A DNA stretch of 64,000 nucleotides from positions 113,284-177,283 of the forward strand of contig JAZQVC010000005.1 of NCBI GenBank assembly GCA_045631645.1. Reading direction: 5' to 3'. The DNA comes from SIG459 sp045631645. Lineage in GTDB: Bacteria > Bacillota > Clostridia > Oscillospirales > Oscillospiraceae. The position numbers and the translations under genes were made by a program. Shown here one piece after another: positions 49,824 through 58,075 of this stretch (position 1 is the first letter of the stretch; each line of letters starts with the position of its first letter). Under the pieces are notes generated by a model. It saw only the letters and a list, made by a program, of their open reading frames with translations. It searched no databases and was not told the origin of the DNA.

Positions 49824-50543
49824 TTAACCGCCGAAAATGACATTTCTTAACTCTTTCATTTCATTTTCGGTGAGTTCGCGCCATTTGCCAAGAGGAAGTG
49901 CGCCCAAAGAAAGCGGTCCTTCGCTCACTCTTTTAAGCCTATGCACACGCAGGGATGCCTGCTCGCACATTTTTCTGACCTGTCTGTTGCGTCCCTCATG
50001 GATAGTTATGGACAAAAGAGTTTTCCCCTCTTCCCTGCCGATCATTTCAACTTCGGCAGGGCGGATTTTGTAGCCATCAATTTCCATAGCAGAGCGAAGA
50101 ATGGGAAGAGCCTTCTCCGCGTTTCCGCTCACAAGGGTTTCATAGGTTTTTTTAATTTCAAGTCTGGGATGCATGAGGGCATTGGCGAACTCACCATCAT
50201 CCGTAAATATCAGGAGTCCTTCGCTGTCCAGATCCAGTCTGCCCACAGGATATACCCTTTTGCCGCAGTCAGCCACAAGCTCCGCGACCGTTTTTCTGCC
50301 TCTTTCATCGCTGAGAGTTGTTACAAAACCGCGGGGCTTATTGAGCATAAGATATGTACGCTCATCCTTCAACGCGAGGGTCTTGCCCTCCACCGAAATT
50401 ACATCGATTTCCGGGTCTGCGCTTTCACCCAGAGAGGCAGGAACTCCATTTACAAGTACCTTTCCCTCGCTGATAAGCTTTTCAGCCGCTCTTCTGGAGC
50501 AGATACCCGAAGCAGATATTATTTTTTGAAGCCGTTCTTTCAT
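49824..50543 (-). CDS. rluB: Pseudouridine synthase RluB/RsuA family
   Basis: Isomerises a uridine in 23S or 16S rRNA. The 239-residue protein begins with an S4 RNA-binding domain (RLQKIISASGICSRRAAEKLI), then the synthase with catalytic Asp in YPVGRLDLDSEGLLI near residue 97 and the C-terminal EGRNRQVRKMCE near 178. It is the last gene of the scpA-scpB-gerW-dacF run, a standard Firmicutes neighbourhood. Confidence 0.95.
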   Translation of the reverse strand: MKERLQKIISASGICSRRAAEKLISEGKVLVNGVPASLGESADPEIDVISVEGKTLALKDERTYLMLNKPRGFVTTLSDERGRKTVAELVADCGKRVYPVGRLDLDSEGLLIFTDDGEFANALMHPRLEIKKTYETLVSGNAEKALPILRSAMEIDGYKIRPAEVEMIGREEGKTLLSITIHEGRNRQVRKMCEQASLRVHRLKRVSEGPLSLGALPLGKWRELTENEMKELRNVIFGG

Positions 50544-50568
50544 ATGTTTTTCTCCAGCTTTTCAGACA

Positions 50569-51606
50569 TCATTTTATACGGGAGACGCTCTCCCCATAAT
50601 AAATATCAATAAGGCGAGTTAAACCGCTTCCGTCCCTTATCTCCGCATATCCAGCCTTATTTCCCTCACTTACAGGCGCAAAGACAAATCGGGGAAGATG
50701 ATACACAATTTCTGTATCAGCTTTTCCGGAAACAACTACGCCGTCAACTGTTGGGCATAATCTCACTCTCTCGCGCTCTCCCGAAATAATCGGAACACTG
50801 TCCAAAGCTTCAAACAGCGGAATATATCTATATTCCGCAAAAAGCTTATCATAAAGTTCAGTATGATCCTTCCAATCATCAGGGGCGGATATAGTAACAC
50901 AGATAAGACGCATCCCATCCCGCTCCACGCAGGAAACAAGAACTCTTCCCGCTTTTTTTGTATAGCCTGTCTTACCGCCTATGCAGCCCGGGCATGAATC
51001 CAGCAGCTTATTGTGATTATAAAAGACATTGCCGCCAACAGAATATGAACTGCACGCAAATATGCGGCAAAAGGTCTCATTTTCCATTGCAGCCGCTGTT
51101 AAAAGCGCAAGATCTCTTGCGGATGAATAATGGTTCTCGTCATCAAGACCATGGGCATTTACAAAATGAGTATTCTCAAGAGAAAGCTCTCTGCACTTTT
51201 TGTTCATAAGAACAGCAAAATTTTCCATACTTCCTGCTACATGATCGGCAAGAGCCGCTGCAGCATCGTTACCGGAAGCCAACATCAAGCCGTGGAGAAG
51301 ATCTTCAACTGTATAGTCTTCACCGGTTCGAAGATACATACTGCTGCCCTCAACCTTGGTATGCTCATATTTAACGCAAACATTTTCTTCCAGAGAGCAG
51401 TTTTCGAGAACAATCAGCGCAGTCATAATTTTTGTTGTGCTGGCAACAAGCATTTGCTCATCGGCCGATTTTTCGTATAAAACGCTTTGGCTTATAGGCT
51501 CATACACGATTGCAGATTTTGCGCTTATCCCGTCTGAATAAACATTAATCGTGCCCAGTGAGATTGCGCAAACAACAAAAATAATTGCAAAAATGGTTTT
51601 TTTCAT
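50569..51606 (-). CDS. D-alanyl-D-alanine carboxypeptidase (DacF-type, S11 family)
   Basis: Trims pentapeptides in peptidoglycan, in sporulating cells often of the cortex. The ATG at 51606 starts MKKTIFAIIF, a signal peptide to about residue 25. Active-site motifs are ASTTKIMTAL (SxxK) near 60, ASGNDAAAAL (SxN) near 112 and GGKTGYTKKAG (KTG) near 210. The C-terminal domain is short. It follows gerW, and its ribosome site is inside a stem-loop. DacF assignment is by gene context. Confidence 0.93.
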   Translation of the reverse strand: MKKTIFAIIFVVCAISLGTINVYSDGISAKSAIVYEPISQSVLYEKSADEQMLVASTTKIMTALIVLENCSLEENVCVKYEHTKVEGSSMYLRTGEDYTVEDLLHGLMLASGNDAAAALADHVAGSMENFAVLMNKKCRELSLENTHFVNAHGLDDENHYSSARDLALLTAAAMENETFCRIFACSSYSVGGNVFYNHNKLLDSCPGCIGGKTGYTKKAGRVLVSCVERDGMRLICVTISAPDDWKDHTELYDKLFAEYRYIPLFEALDSVPIISGERERVRLCPTVDGVVVSGKADTEIVYHLPRFVFAPVSEGNKAGYAEIRDGSGLTRLIDIYYGESVSRIK

Positions 51607-51638
51607 AATAAGCACCACCCTTTTGGGTAGTGCTTATT
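51607..51638 (-). promoter_or_regulatory. Intercistronic stem-loop enclosing the dacF-type ribosome site
   Basis: Minus strand arms AATAAGCACTACCC and GGGTGGTGCTTATT (14 pairs, one G-U) with an AAAA loop. The 3' arm contains GGGTGGTG, the ribosome site, and the start ATG follows immediately. There is no T-run, so it is not a normal terminator. Confidence 0.75.
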
Positions 51639-51657
51639 ATTGCTTCATATTCAAAAA

Positions 51658-52056
51658 TTATTCCTGAGTTTCCTTTGCATTCTTCTTATCGACATACTTG
51701 GAAATAATGGAATCCACCATATCGATAAACTCGGGAGCTTTTTCAATTGCTCTGTCAATAGTGGTTGAAGCGGGAGGAGTGACGTTAATCATACGAACGC
51801 CACCATCTTTTACGATAAGGAAACCAATGGGATCAATCTTAATACCTGCACCGTTGCCACCACCGAAGCCATTCTTTTCTTTAACGGTGAAATCACTGCC
51901 ACCGGAAGCGAAGCCGTAGCTAACCTTGGATACGGGGATAATGGTAATTCCGTCAGGAGTGGTTATGGGAGAGCCGACAATAGTGTCAACATCCACCATC
52001 TCGCGCATTTTATTCATAGTGACATCCATAAGAGAGCCGATATTGTTCTTTTCCAT
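51658..52056 (-). CDS. gerW: GerW-family sporulation protein (YtfJ)
   Basis: A 132-residue YtfJ/GerW protein, needed for spore germination in some Bacillus. It shows MNKMREMVDVDTIVGSPI, IIPVSKVSYGFASGGSDF near residue 55 and the glycine-rich GFGGGNGAGIKIDPIGFL, the family hallmark. It follows a DUF2953 gene by 14 bases, a constant partner in Firmicutes. Molecular role is unknown. Confidence 0.95.
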   Translation of the reverse strand: MEKNNIGSLMDVTMNKMREMVDVDTIVGSPITTPDGITIIPVSKVSYGFASGGSDFTVKEKNGFGGGNGAGIKIDPIGFLIVKDGGVRMINVTPPASTTIDRAIEKAPEFIDMVDSIISKYVDKKNAKETQE

Positions 52057-52070
52057 TTTCAGTTTCCTTT

Positions 52071-52757
52071 CTAAGCAGAAATATTTTCTGTTATTTTTTC
52101 ATTGGTTTTTTCAGCTTTGGCACTTGCTTTATTGCGACGGTTTATTGGCAAATACCACCTTATAAGAGCATAGAGGGCGCAAAGCAAAACTATCAGTATT
52201 TCGCCGATCCTGATTGTTGCACAAACGCGAGCATCTATTTGAATCTTATCGGATTCAAAATCAATTCTCGAATCATAGTCCTCGTCCTTTATATTAAAGG
52301 CCTTGTGAAGCAAGGGCAGCAATGCTCCCAACGCGGCATTAAAACGACCAAAGCCGATAACTGTGTCATAGGGGTCGCTTCCTCCAAAAACAAAATGAAG
52401 CTTCAGATGGTCTATGCTTATCCTCCGCCAAAAGTTTCCAAGAGTTTTTAAGCCAATCTTCGCAAGGGCGAGAAAATCGCTCAACTTAAACTTGTTTTTG
52501 CCGCTTTTCTTTTTCTTTGCGCCTTTTTCCGCAGCGGGCTTTTCCTTTTTCTTCTTTTGCTTTTTCGGTTTTTCTTCCTTATCTTCCGCGTTTTTTGAAG
52601 CAGGAAGCAGCTTTTTGCTATAGGGGCCTATCTTGACTGCCAAGGAGAAAACTCTATCAGCATAAAAGGCATCCACTCCCACACGAAGAAGCAGGACTAT
52701 GAGCAATATAACGATTATTATCCCAAGGGCAATCAATTTACCACCCCTTTCGAACAC
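52071..52757 (-). CDS. DUF2953 membrane-associated protein (YtfI-like)
   Basis: A 228-residue protein with an N-terminal membrane helix (residues 9-27, IALGIIIVILLIVLLLRVG), a very basic KPKKQKKKKE stretch near 65, and a C-terminal hydrophobic segment at about 190-205. Recognised as DUF2953/YtfI by its place beside gerW and by the IDFESDKIQIDARVCATIRIGE-like segment before the last helix. No function is known; a sporulation link is inferred from gerW. Confidence 0.82.
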   Translation of the reverse strand: MFERGGKLIALGIIIVILLIVLLLRVGVDAFYADRVFSLAVKIGPYSKKLLPASKNAEDKEEKPKKQKKKKEKPAAEKGAKKKKSGKNKFKLSDFLALAKIGLKTLGNFWRRISIDHLKLHFVFGGSDPYDTVIGFGRFNAALGALLPLLHKAFNIKDEDYDSRIDFESDKIQIDARVCATIRIGEILIVLLCALYALIRWYLPINRRNKASAKAEKTNEKITENISA

Positions 52758-52763
52758 CGAAAC

Positions 52764-53366
52764 TTATTCCTGATCGAAACTCATCTGACCCTCAAGCTCA
52801 CCCGATCTGAGGGCATTTATCTTGTTCTGAAGTTCTATGATACCTTCATCGCTTGCGGTATCGGGAAGCGCAGGAAGCTCGTCCACACTGCTGATTCCCA
52901 TGGTGCGGAGAAAAACCTCACCCGTTTTATAGATGGTGGGTCTGCCTGGAACATCCAGCTTTCCACAGGGCTCTACAAGGCCCTTTTCCACCAGAACACT
53001 CAAGGTATAGCTGCTATCAACTCCGCGAACCTGATCCACATATGCGCGGGTTACAGGCTGGTAATAGGCAACAATTGCAAGAACTTCCAGAGAAGAAGGA
53101 GAAAGCTTGGGGGATCTTCTTGTCTCAAGAGCCATTGTAACAAGCTGGGAGTATTCCTTGGCAGAGCAAAGCTGCAGGCTTGTATCAAGTTTGAGAAGGC
53201 GAATTCCTCTGAGAGCTTTTTCGTACTCAGCTGCAAGAGTGTCTGCAGCGGCATAAATCTCCGCTTCGTCCACATCCAACACCTTTGCTATGCGGGAAAC
53301 AGGCACACTTTCTCCCGAGGCAAACAAAATTGCCTCAATGGCAGAGCATATTTCATTAATTTCCAT
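52764..53366 (-). CDS. scpB: Segregation and condensation protein B
   Basis: Winged-helix subunit that pairs with ScpA on the SMC condensin. The 200-residue protein has two winged-helix domains, with AIEAILFASGESVPVSRI at the start, LSPSSLEVLAIVAYYQPVTR near residue 90 and LVEPCGKLDVPGRPTIYKT near 135. It follows scpA by 12 bases. Confidence 0.96.
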   Translation of the reverse strand: MEINEICSAIEAILFASGESVPVSRIAKVLDVDEAEIYAAADTLAAEYEKALRGIRLLKLDTSLQLCSAKEYSQLVTMALETRRSPKLSPSSLEVLAIVAYYQPVTRAYVDQVRGVDSSYTLSVLVEKGLVEPCGKLDVPGRPTIYKTGEVFLRTMGISSVDELPALPDTASDEGIIELQNKINALRSGELEGQMSFDQE

Positions 53367-53378
53367 ATTTATCGATTC

Positions 53379-54173
53379 CTATTCACTTATCAATTTGAGA
53401 ATATCTTCAGTGTCTCCGCCTGTGAACTCAACCAAAATTTCCTCGTCTCCCCTGCTCATTTTAAGGTGGCCGAGGGAGCAAAGTTCGAGAACAGATACGA
53501 AGGTTGCAACTATTTCGCTGCGACTATGGCATTCGGTGTAAAGTACTGTGAGAGATGTTTTGCCATGGCTTCTGAGACGTTCAATTATCTCTCTGCTCTT
53601 TTCGCGGACATTATAGACTATACGCTTTGGTACTATCCTTCTGCGCAAGGGATTCTCACCCTCAACATCCGCAGCGGTTTTACCGCGTCCCAAAACGCCA
53701 TTCATAGCCTTCAGCAGTTCCCATGGTTCATGGCTATAGCGATACTCTTTCAGTGTTCCAAGAGTTTCGGGGGCTTTGACATGGATGAGAGCGCCATTCT
53801 CGGATGCTTTGAGAAGATAAGGAGTCATCTCCTTGATGTTATTATAAACATCCTTTGCGCGCAGCTGCTCAAGGCTGGACATGAGAAGTTCAAGCTCACT
53901 TACCTCTTCTTCTCCACCAGAGAGGAGCATTTTGGTCTTGATATACAGAAGATGAGATGCCATCTGAACAAATTCACTGGCCACTTCAAGATCCATTGCC
54001 TTCATCTCATCCAGGTAGGCAAGATACTGCTCAAGAATGAGAGAAATTTGTATATCACGAATCTCTATTTTATTTTTAGAAAGGAGCATCAGAATAAGAT
54101 TGAGAGGACCTTCAAAGTCGGCCATCTCTTCTTTTGTCTGAATAATGCCCTCAAGATGATATGTGGGTTCCAT
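53379..54173 (-). CDS. scpA: Segregation and condensation protein A
   Basis: Kleisin that bridges the SMC heads in bacterial condensin. The 264-residue protein has the N-terminal kleisin segment DFEGPLNLILMLLSKNKIEI near residue 19, the ASEFVQMASHLLYIKTKMLL helix near 65 and a C-terminal winged helix. It lies between a site-2 protease and scpB; scpA-scpB pairing is near universal in Firmicutes. Confidence 0.96.
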   Translation of the reverse strand: MEPTYHLEGIIQTKEEMADFEGPLNLILMLLSKNKIEIRDIQISLILEQYLAYLDEMKAMDLEVASEFVQMASHLLYIKTKMLLSGGEEEVSELELLMSSLEQLRAKDVYNNIKEMTPYLLKASENGALIHVKAPETLGTLKEYRYSHEPWELLKAMNGVLGRGKTAADVEGENPLRRRIVPKRIVYNVREKSREIIERLRSHGKTSLTVLYTECHSRSEIVATFVSVLELCSLGHLKMSRGDEEILVEFTGGDTEDILKLISE

Positions 54174-54186
54174 TTAGTTAGTCCTG

Positions 54187-54876
54187 TTATAAAATATTTT
54201 TCGCAAGAGAAAATGTCATTTCCGCAAGGATAAAGAATCTGTCATATATCCAGCCTGTCACCGCAGAAAGGGGATTATCAAGAACATTCGTAAGCATCAG
54301 CAAAATGATAACTAAAATTCCGAATCGTTCATAGCGCATCAACTTAGAGTATTGTTGAGGCTTAAGGAAGGAAAAAAGCACCTTGCTGCCATCCAGTGGA
54401 GATATGGGAAGAATATTAAAAACAGCAAGAGCCAGACTAAGATAGGCGGTCGTCGCAACGGTCTGCAAAATTATCGATGCCCATTCCGTGCCAAGGCGGG
54501 TCAGCGGGATAAAAATAAAGCCGTAAACAAGCAAAAGGAATGCGCACAAAATGATGTTGCAAGCAGGCCCCGCAGCTGCACATATTGCCATTCCAAGCTT
54601 CGGATTTTTGAAGCGTCTCATATCGACGGGGACAGGCTTTGCCCATCCGAAGCGGAAAACTATCATCATTATAAGCCCCATAATGTCAATATGCTTTATG
54701 GGATTGAGAGTGAGTCGTCCTGCTTCCTTTGAGGTTGGGTCTCCAAGCTTCCATGCAACAAAGCCGTGGGCAAGCTCATGGAGGGTTATGCAAACGAGGG
54801 CAGGTATGACGGAAACAAGCATGTCCCTTAAAATGGTCCAGTCAAGCCCATTCCAGAATGTTTGAAATCCGTTCAC
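54187..54876 (-). CDS. Site-2 protease family (M50) membrane metalloprotease
   Basis: Intramembrane zinc protease of the short SREBPP-like type. The 229-residue protein has about five helices, the zinc motif HELAH near residue 33 and the second ligand in NILPISPLDGSKVL near 150. The GTG start has a GGAGGTAA ribosome site. It is the first gene of the unit running to rluB and shares a divergent promoter region with the reductase gene. Substrates are unknown. Confidence 0.92.
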   Translation of the reverse strand: MNGFQTFWNGLDWTILRDMLVSVIPALVCITLHELAHGFVAWKLGDPTSKEAGRLTLNPIKHIDIMGLIMMIVFRFGWAKPVPVDMRRFKNPKLGMAICAAAGPACNIILCAFLLLVYGFIFIPLTRLGTEWASIILQTVATTAYLSLALAVFNILPISPLDGSKVLFSFLKPQQYSKLMRYERFGILVIILLMLTNVLDNPLSAVTGWIYDRFFILAEMTFSLAKNIL

Positions 54877-54919
54877 AATTTACCTCCGCAGGGCATACTC
54901 TCCCTTTATATTCTCCGAT

Positions 54920-54948
54920 ATTATAACAAATAGTTTTTTGAAAAGCAA
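54920..54948 (-). promoter_or_regulatory. Promoter of the site-2 protease/scpA/scpB unit
   Basis: Minus strand -35 TTGCTT (54943-54948), 17-base spacer ending TTTGT, -10 TATAAT (54920-54925), about 37 bases before the GTG. Confidence 0.8.
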
Positions 54949-54974
54949 TAGCGGCAGAGTTGAGTTCAAATCTC

Positions 54975-55003
54975 TTGTCCGCAATAATATTTAGTGATAA
55001 AAT
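54975..55003 (+). promoter_or_regulatory. Promoter of the flavodoxin-fold reductase gene
   Basis: -35 TTGTCC (54975-54980), 17-base spacer ending in TGA, -10 TAAAAT (54998-55003), about 20 bases before the ribosome site GAAAGGAAGG. Confidence 0.72.
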
Positions 55004-55031
55004 AAAGCATCAGCGAAAGGAAGGAAGAGAA

Positions 55032-55598
55032 ATGGATAAAATCCTTTTTATTAATGCCTGCGTACGCCCCAAATCCAGAACCTATGAGCTTGCAAAGCAC
55101 GCATTGAAACAGCTTGAAGGCAGCGTTGAAGAGCTTCGCCTTATTGATGAGGATCTGCAGCCTTATACAAACGAAATGCTTGAAATGCGCGATAAGCTTA
55201 TGGCAAAGGGCGAGATTAACCATCCCCTGCTCCGCTATGCCCGTCAGTTTGCCGAGGCGGACACAATTCTGATTGCCGCTCCCTACTGGGATCTTATCTT
55301 CCCTGCCACCGTAAGGCTTTACATTGAGCATATAACTGTTACGGGGCTCACCTTCCGCTACACTCCTCAGGGATTTCCCGAAAGCCTCTGCAAGGCAAAA
55401 AAACTGATATATATCACCACAGCCGGGGGACCCATATTTGCAAACTTCGGCTATGATTACTGCAAGACCATTGCTCAGGCATATTTCGGTATAGACGACT
55501 GCAGGTGCTTTACGGCGGAAAACCTTGATATTTACGGCGCGGATGTGGGTGCCATTCTTGAAAAGGCAAAAAAAGAAATTGAAAATAGCATCAAATAA
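55032..55598 (+). CDS. NAD(P)H-dependent flavodoxin-fold oxidoreductase (AzoR-like)
   Basis: FMN-dependent quinone/azo reductase type. The ATG at 55032 follows GAAAGGAAGGAAGAGAA; earlier in-frame codons fall in the promoter. The 188-residue protein has an FMN phosphate loop NACVRPKSRTYEL near residue 8, the APYWDLIFPATVRLYIEH segment near 85 and TTAGGPIFANFGYDY near 130, as in AzoR/MdaB-like enzymes. It is monocistronic with a terminator. Substrate not readable. Confidence 0.9.
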   Translation: MDKILFINACVRPKSRTYELAKHALKQLEGSVEELRLIDEDLQPYTNEMLEMRDKLMAKGEINHPLLRYARQFAEADTILIAAPYWDLIFPATVRLYIEHITVTGLTFRYTPQGFPESLCKAKKLIYITTAGGPIFANFGYDYCKTIAQAYFGIDDCRCFTAENLDIYGADVGAILEKAKKEIENSIK

Positions 55599-55629
55599 AA
55601 AACAGGCTGTCTAAGACAGCCTGTTTTTT
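55597..55629. terminator. Bidirectional intrinsic terminator
   Basis: Arms AAAAAACAGGCTGTC / GACAGCCTGTTTTTT around TAA. Plus strand ends in a T-run for the reductase gene. Minus strand likewise ends in T6 for the convergent acyl-CoA synthetase gene whose stop begins at 55629. Confidence 0.93.
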
Positions 55630-57263
55630 TATTCAAGTTCAACCTGCTTTGCAACGAGATTTTCGCTGCGGTAAAGCTTACGAAGCTTGGGCTTTTCAAT
55701 TTTGCCAGTGGGATTGCGGGGAACTTCCGCAAAGATAATCTTTCTGGGGCGCTTATATCTGGGAAGAGCAGCGCAGAAAAGGTTAACCTCTGCCTCGCTG
55801 AGGCTTTCTCCCTCTTTCACCTCGATAATGGCAGCTGCAATTTCCCCAAGGCGCTTATCGGGAAGTCCGATAACTGCCACATCTTTAATCAGGCTATGGC
55901 CGCGGAGGAAGTCTTCAATCTGAACGGGATAGAGGTTTTCACCGCCCGAAATAATAACATCCTTCTTGCGGTCGACAAGATAAATAAAGCCTTCATCATC
56001 CTGCTGAGCCATATCACCGGTATAAAGCCAGCCTTTATCGAGAACGGAATTCGTTGCCTTTTCGTCCTTATAGTATCTGAGCATGACGCCGGGGCCTTTT
56101 ACGGCAAGCTCGCCCACTTCGCCCTTTTCCACCTCGCGGCGCTCCTCGTCCACGATTTTGACCTCCCAGCCATAACCGGGAACACCTATGGCACCTACAC
56201 GATCAATGTTTTCAACGCCCAGATGCACACATCCGGGGCCGATGGACTCAGAAAGGCCGTAGTTTGTATCATACTGATGGTTGGGGAATCTTTCCTTCCA
56301 GCGCTTGATAAGGCTGGGAGGCACGGGCTGAGCGCCAATATGCATAAGTCTCCACTGACCGAGTTCATACTTGCTGAGCTCTATGTCCCCTCTGTCTATG
56401 GCGTCAAGAATATCCTGAGCCCAGGGAACAAGAAGCCAAACGATAGTGCATCGCTCTTCACTTACGGTGCGCAGTATCCATTCAGGGCTTACGCCGCGAA
56501 GAATAACGCCGCGGCTTCCCGAAATGAGGCTTCCGAACCAGTGCATTTTTGCACCCGTATGATAAAGAGGAGGAATGCAGAGGAAAACATCATCCCTCGT
56601 CTGGCTATGGTGAGCCTGCTCAACCTTGCAGGCATGCATCAGGCTTTCATGACTATGAATTATTGCCTTGGGGAAGCCGGTTGTGCCCGACGAGAAGTAG
56701 ATTGCGGCTTCATCTCTGTCCTCAATAAAAATACTGGGAGAGCTTGTTGAGCAATACTCGATAAGGGTGTCATAGCTATCCGCAAATGAGGGGCAATCCT
56801 CGCCCACATAGAAGCAGTTTTTCACTCTTGGCACTCTATGAAGAATTTCTTCAACACGTCCTGTGAATTCAGGTCCGAAAACAAGGGCGTCAATGTCGGC
56901 AAGATCAAGACAATAGCGGATTTCATCGGCAGTATAGCGGTAGTTGAGGGGCACAACAAGGGCGCCGGTTTTCAAAATACCGAAATATATAGGCAGCCAC
57001 TCAAGGCAGTTCATAAGCAAAATGGCAACCTTATCACCCTTTTTGATTCCACGAGTGAGAAGCAAATTTGCAAATCGGCTTGCCTTCTTTTCAAAATCTC
57101 CCCAGCTCATTTCCTTGCGAAAAGCGCCACCGCGGCTGGATTCAATAAGTGAGTACTCTCTCCAGGTTACTCTGGGGGCATTGACAGCGGGGTTTATTTC
57201 AACAAGAGCAACCTCGTTTTTGAAATAGGTTGCGTTTCTTGACAAAAGCTCAGTAATAGGCAT
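55629..57263 (-). CDS. Acyl-CoA synthetase (AMP-binding family)
   Basis: Adenylate-forming ligase that activates a carboxylic acid to its CoA thioester. The 544-residue protein has the ATP-binding loop YFSSGTTGFPKAIIHSHE near residue 190, LYHTGAKMHWFGSL near 235, YTGDMAQQDDEGFIYLVDRKKD near 415 and the C-terminal catalytic lysine in NPTGKIEKPKLRK. The ribosome site is TAGGAGAGAAG. It resembles long-chain or aryl-CoA ligases; the acid cannot be assigned. Confidence 0.93.
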   Translation of the reverse strand: MPITELLSRNATYFKNEVALVEINPAVNAPRVTWREYSLIESSRGGAFRKEMSWGDFEKKASRFANLLLTRGIKKGDKVAILLMNCLEWLPIYFGILKTGALVVPLNYRYTADEIRYCLDLADIDALVFGPEFTGRVEEILHRVPRVKNCFYVGEDCPSFADSYDTLIEYCSTSSPSIFIEDRDEAAIYFSSGTTGFPKAIIHSHESLMHACKVEQAHHSQTRDDVFLCIPPLYHTGAKMHWFGSLISGSRGVILRGVSPEWILRTVSEERCTIVWLLVPWAQDILDAIDRGDIELSKYELGQWRLMHIGAQPVPPSLIKRWKERFPNHQYDTNYGLSESIGPGCVHLGVENIDRVGAIGVPGYGWEVKIVDEERREVEKGEVGELAVKGPGVMLRYYKDEKATNSVLDKGWLYTGDMAQQDDEGFIYLVDRKKDVIISGGENLYPVQIEDFLRGHSLIKDVAVIGLPDKRLGEIAAAIIEVKEGESLSEAEVNLFCAALPRYKRPRKIIFAEVPRNPTGKIEKPKLRKLYRSENLVAKQVELE

Positions 57264-57287
57264 TTCTCTTCTCTCCTATAAATAATA

Positions 57288-57318
57288 AGATCACGGCAGC
57301 GAAAAGCCGCCGTGATCT
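57288..57318 (-). terminator. Terminator-like hairpin between mobA-like and acyl-CoA synthetase genes
   Basis: Minus strand AGATCACGGC ... GCCGTGATCT, perfect 10-base arms with a partly paired inner loop, followed by TATTATTTA. It can end mobA transcripts but also sits in the leader of the promoter at 57348, so it may act as an attenuator for the synthetase gene. Confidence 0.7.
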
Positions 57319-57347
57319 ATCACAAATTAGCTTTAGGACACGGGTAA

Positions 57348-57376
57348 ATAATGTCACACTTTAAATCGAAAGTCAA
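57348..57376 (-). promoter_or_regulatory. Possible promoter of the acyl-CoA synthetase gene
   Basis: Minus strand -35 TTGACT (57371-57376), 17-base spacer ending in TGA, -10 CATTAT (57348-57353). A 4/6 -10 with the TGn extension. Confidence 0.5.
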
Positions 57377-57390
57377 TATGGTTTTGGAAT

Positions 57391-57969
57391 TTAAATCATT
57401 AAATTTTTCATATTTTCATATTCTTCTTCGGTATTTACGTTCATAAGGATTTTGTCCAGGTCAAATTCCGCTATTTCTTCGCTCTCAACATAGCGGACAT
57501 TCACGCTTTCAAGAAGGTCTCGTATGGATTTCTTACCCTGAGCAAGACATTCATCGGCCTTTTCTCCGCAAACTCTACGATAAATCGCGAAGAGAGGCTC
57601 AAAGCCTTTTTTGCCCCGTCGCATAATGCAGGCATCAGCTTCTCCTATAAGTTCCGCAAGGCGCAGGGCAAGCTTCGGTTCTCCAAAAGGAAGGTCTGTT
57701 CCGGTTATAAATATCATATCTTCATCATATTCGGCGAAGGCGGAAACAATGCCGTTTAATGGTCCCATATCAGGATAGCGGTCCACAAGCTCACCGGCAC
57801 CTTCAAATGGAAATCTGGATTTTTTATTTACAGAAACAGCAACAGCGCCCAATCGGGCAGAATATTTATCTATAAGATGCTGCAGCATGGTTTTATCTCC
57901 GATGGGCAGCATTGCTTTGTCTCTTCCCATTCTGCGGGAGCCGCCTCCTGTAAGGATAACTGTAAGCAT
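57391..57969 (-). CDS. Molybdenum cofactor guanylyltransferase-like protein
   Basis: MobA-type nucleotidyltransferase. The ATG at 57969 (MLTVILTGGG) has a GGAG site 8 bases upstream. The 192-residue protein has the GTP loop LTGGGSRRMGRDKAMLP near residue 6 and ITGTDLPFGEP near 86 (the TD-x-P metal site). No molybdoenzyme or other cofactor gene is in view, so the product could act on another nucleotide substrate; MobA and MocA/IspD-like enzymes share this fold. Confidence 0.85.
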   Translation of the reverse strand: MLTVILTGGGSRRMGRDKAMLPIGDKTMLQHLIDKYSARLGAVAVSVNKKSRFPFEGAGELVDRYPDMGPLNGIVSAFAEYDEDMIFITGTDLPFGEPKLALRLAELIGEADACIMRRGKKGFEPLFAIYRRVCGEKADECLAQGKKSIRDLLESVNVRYVESEEIAEFDLDKILMNVNTEEEYENMKNLMI

Positions 57970-57999
57970 TGTCATTTCTCCGTTCTTACGCTTTTCTTC

Positions 58000-58028
58000 A
58001 TTATATATCATACAGGATTATTTTGCAA
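58000..58028 (-). promoter_or_regulatory. Promoter of mobA-like gene, sharing its -35 with recG
   Basis: Minus strand -35 TTGCAA (58023-58028), 17-base spacer, -10 TATAAT (58000-58005). The hexamer TTGCAA is its own reverse complement and also serves the divergent recG promoter. Confidence 0.78.
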
Positions 58029-58051
58029 TTTACTATATTCCGTGATAAAAT
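58023..58051 (+). promoter_or_regulatory. Promoter of recG, sharing its -35 with mobA-like gene
   Basis: -35 TTGCAA (58023-58028), 17-base spacer ending in TGA, -10 TAAAAT (58046-58051), 24 bases before the recG ATG, which has an AAAGGAGGCGG ribosome site. Confidence 0.78.
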
Positions 58052-58075
58052 CAAGCTATGAAAGGAGGCGGTTAA

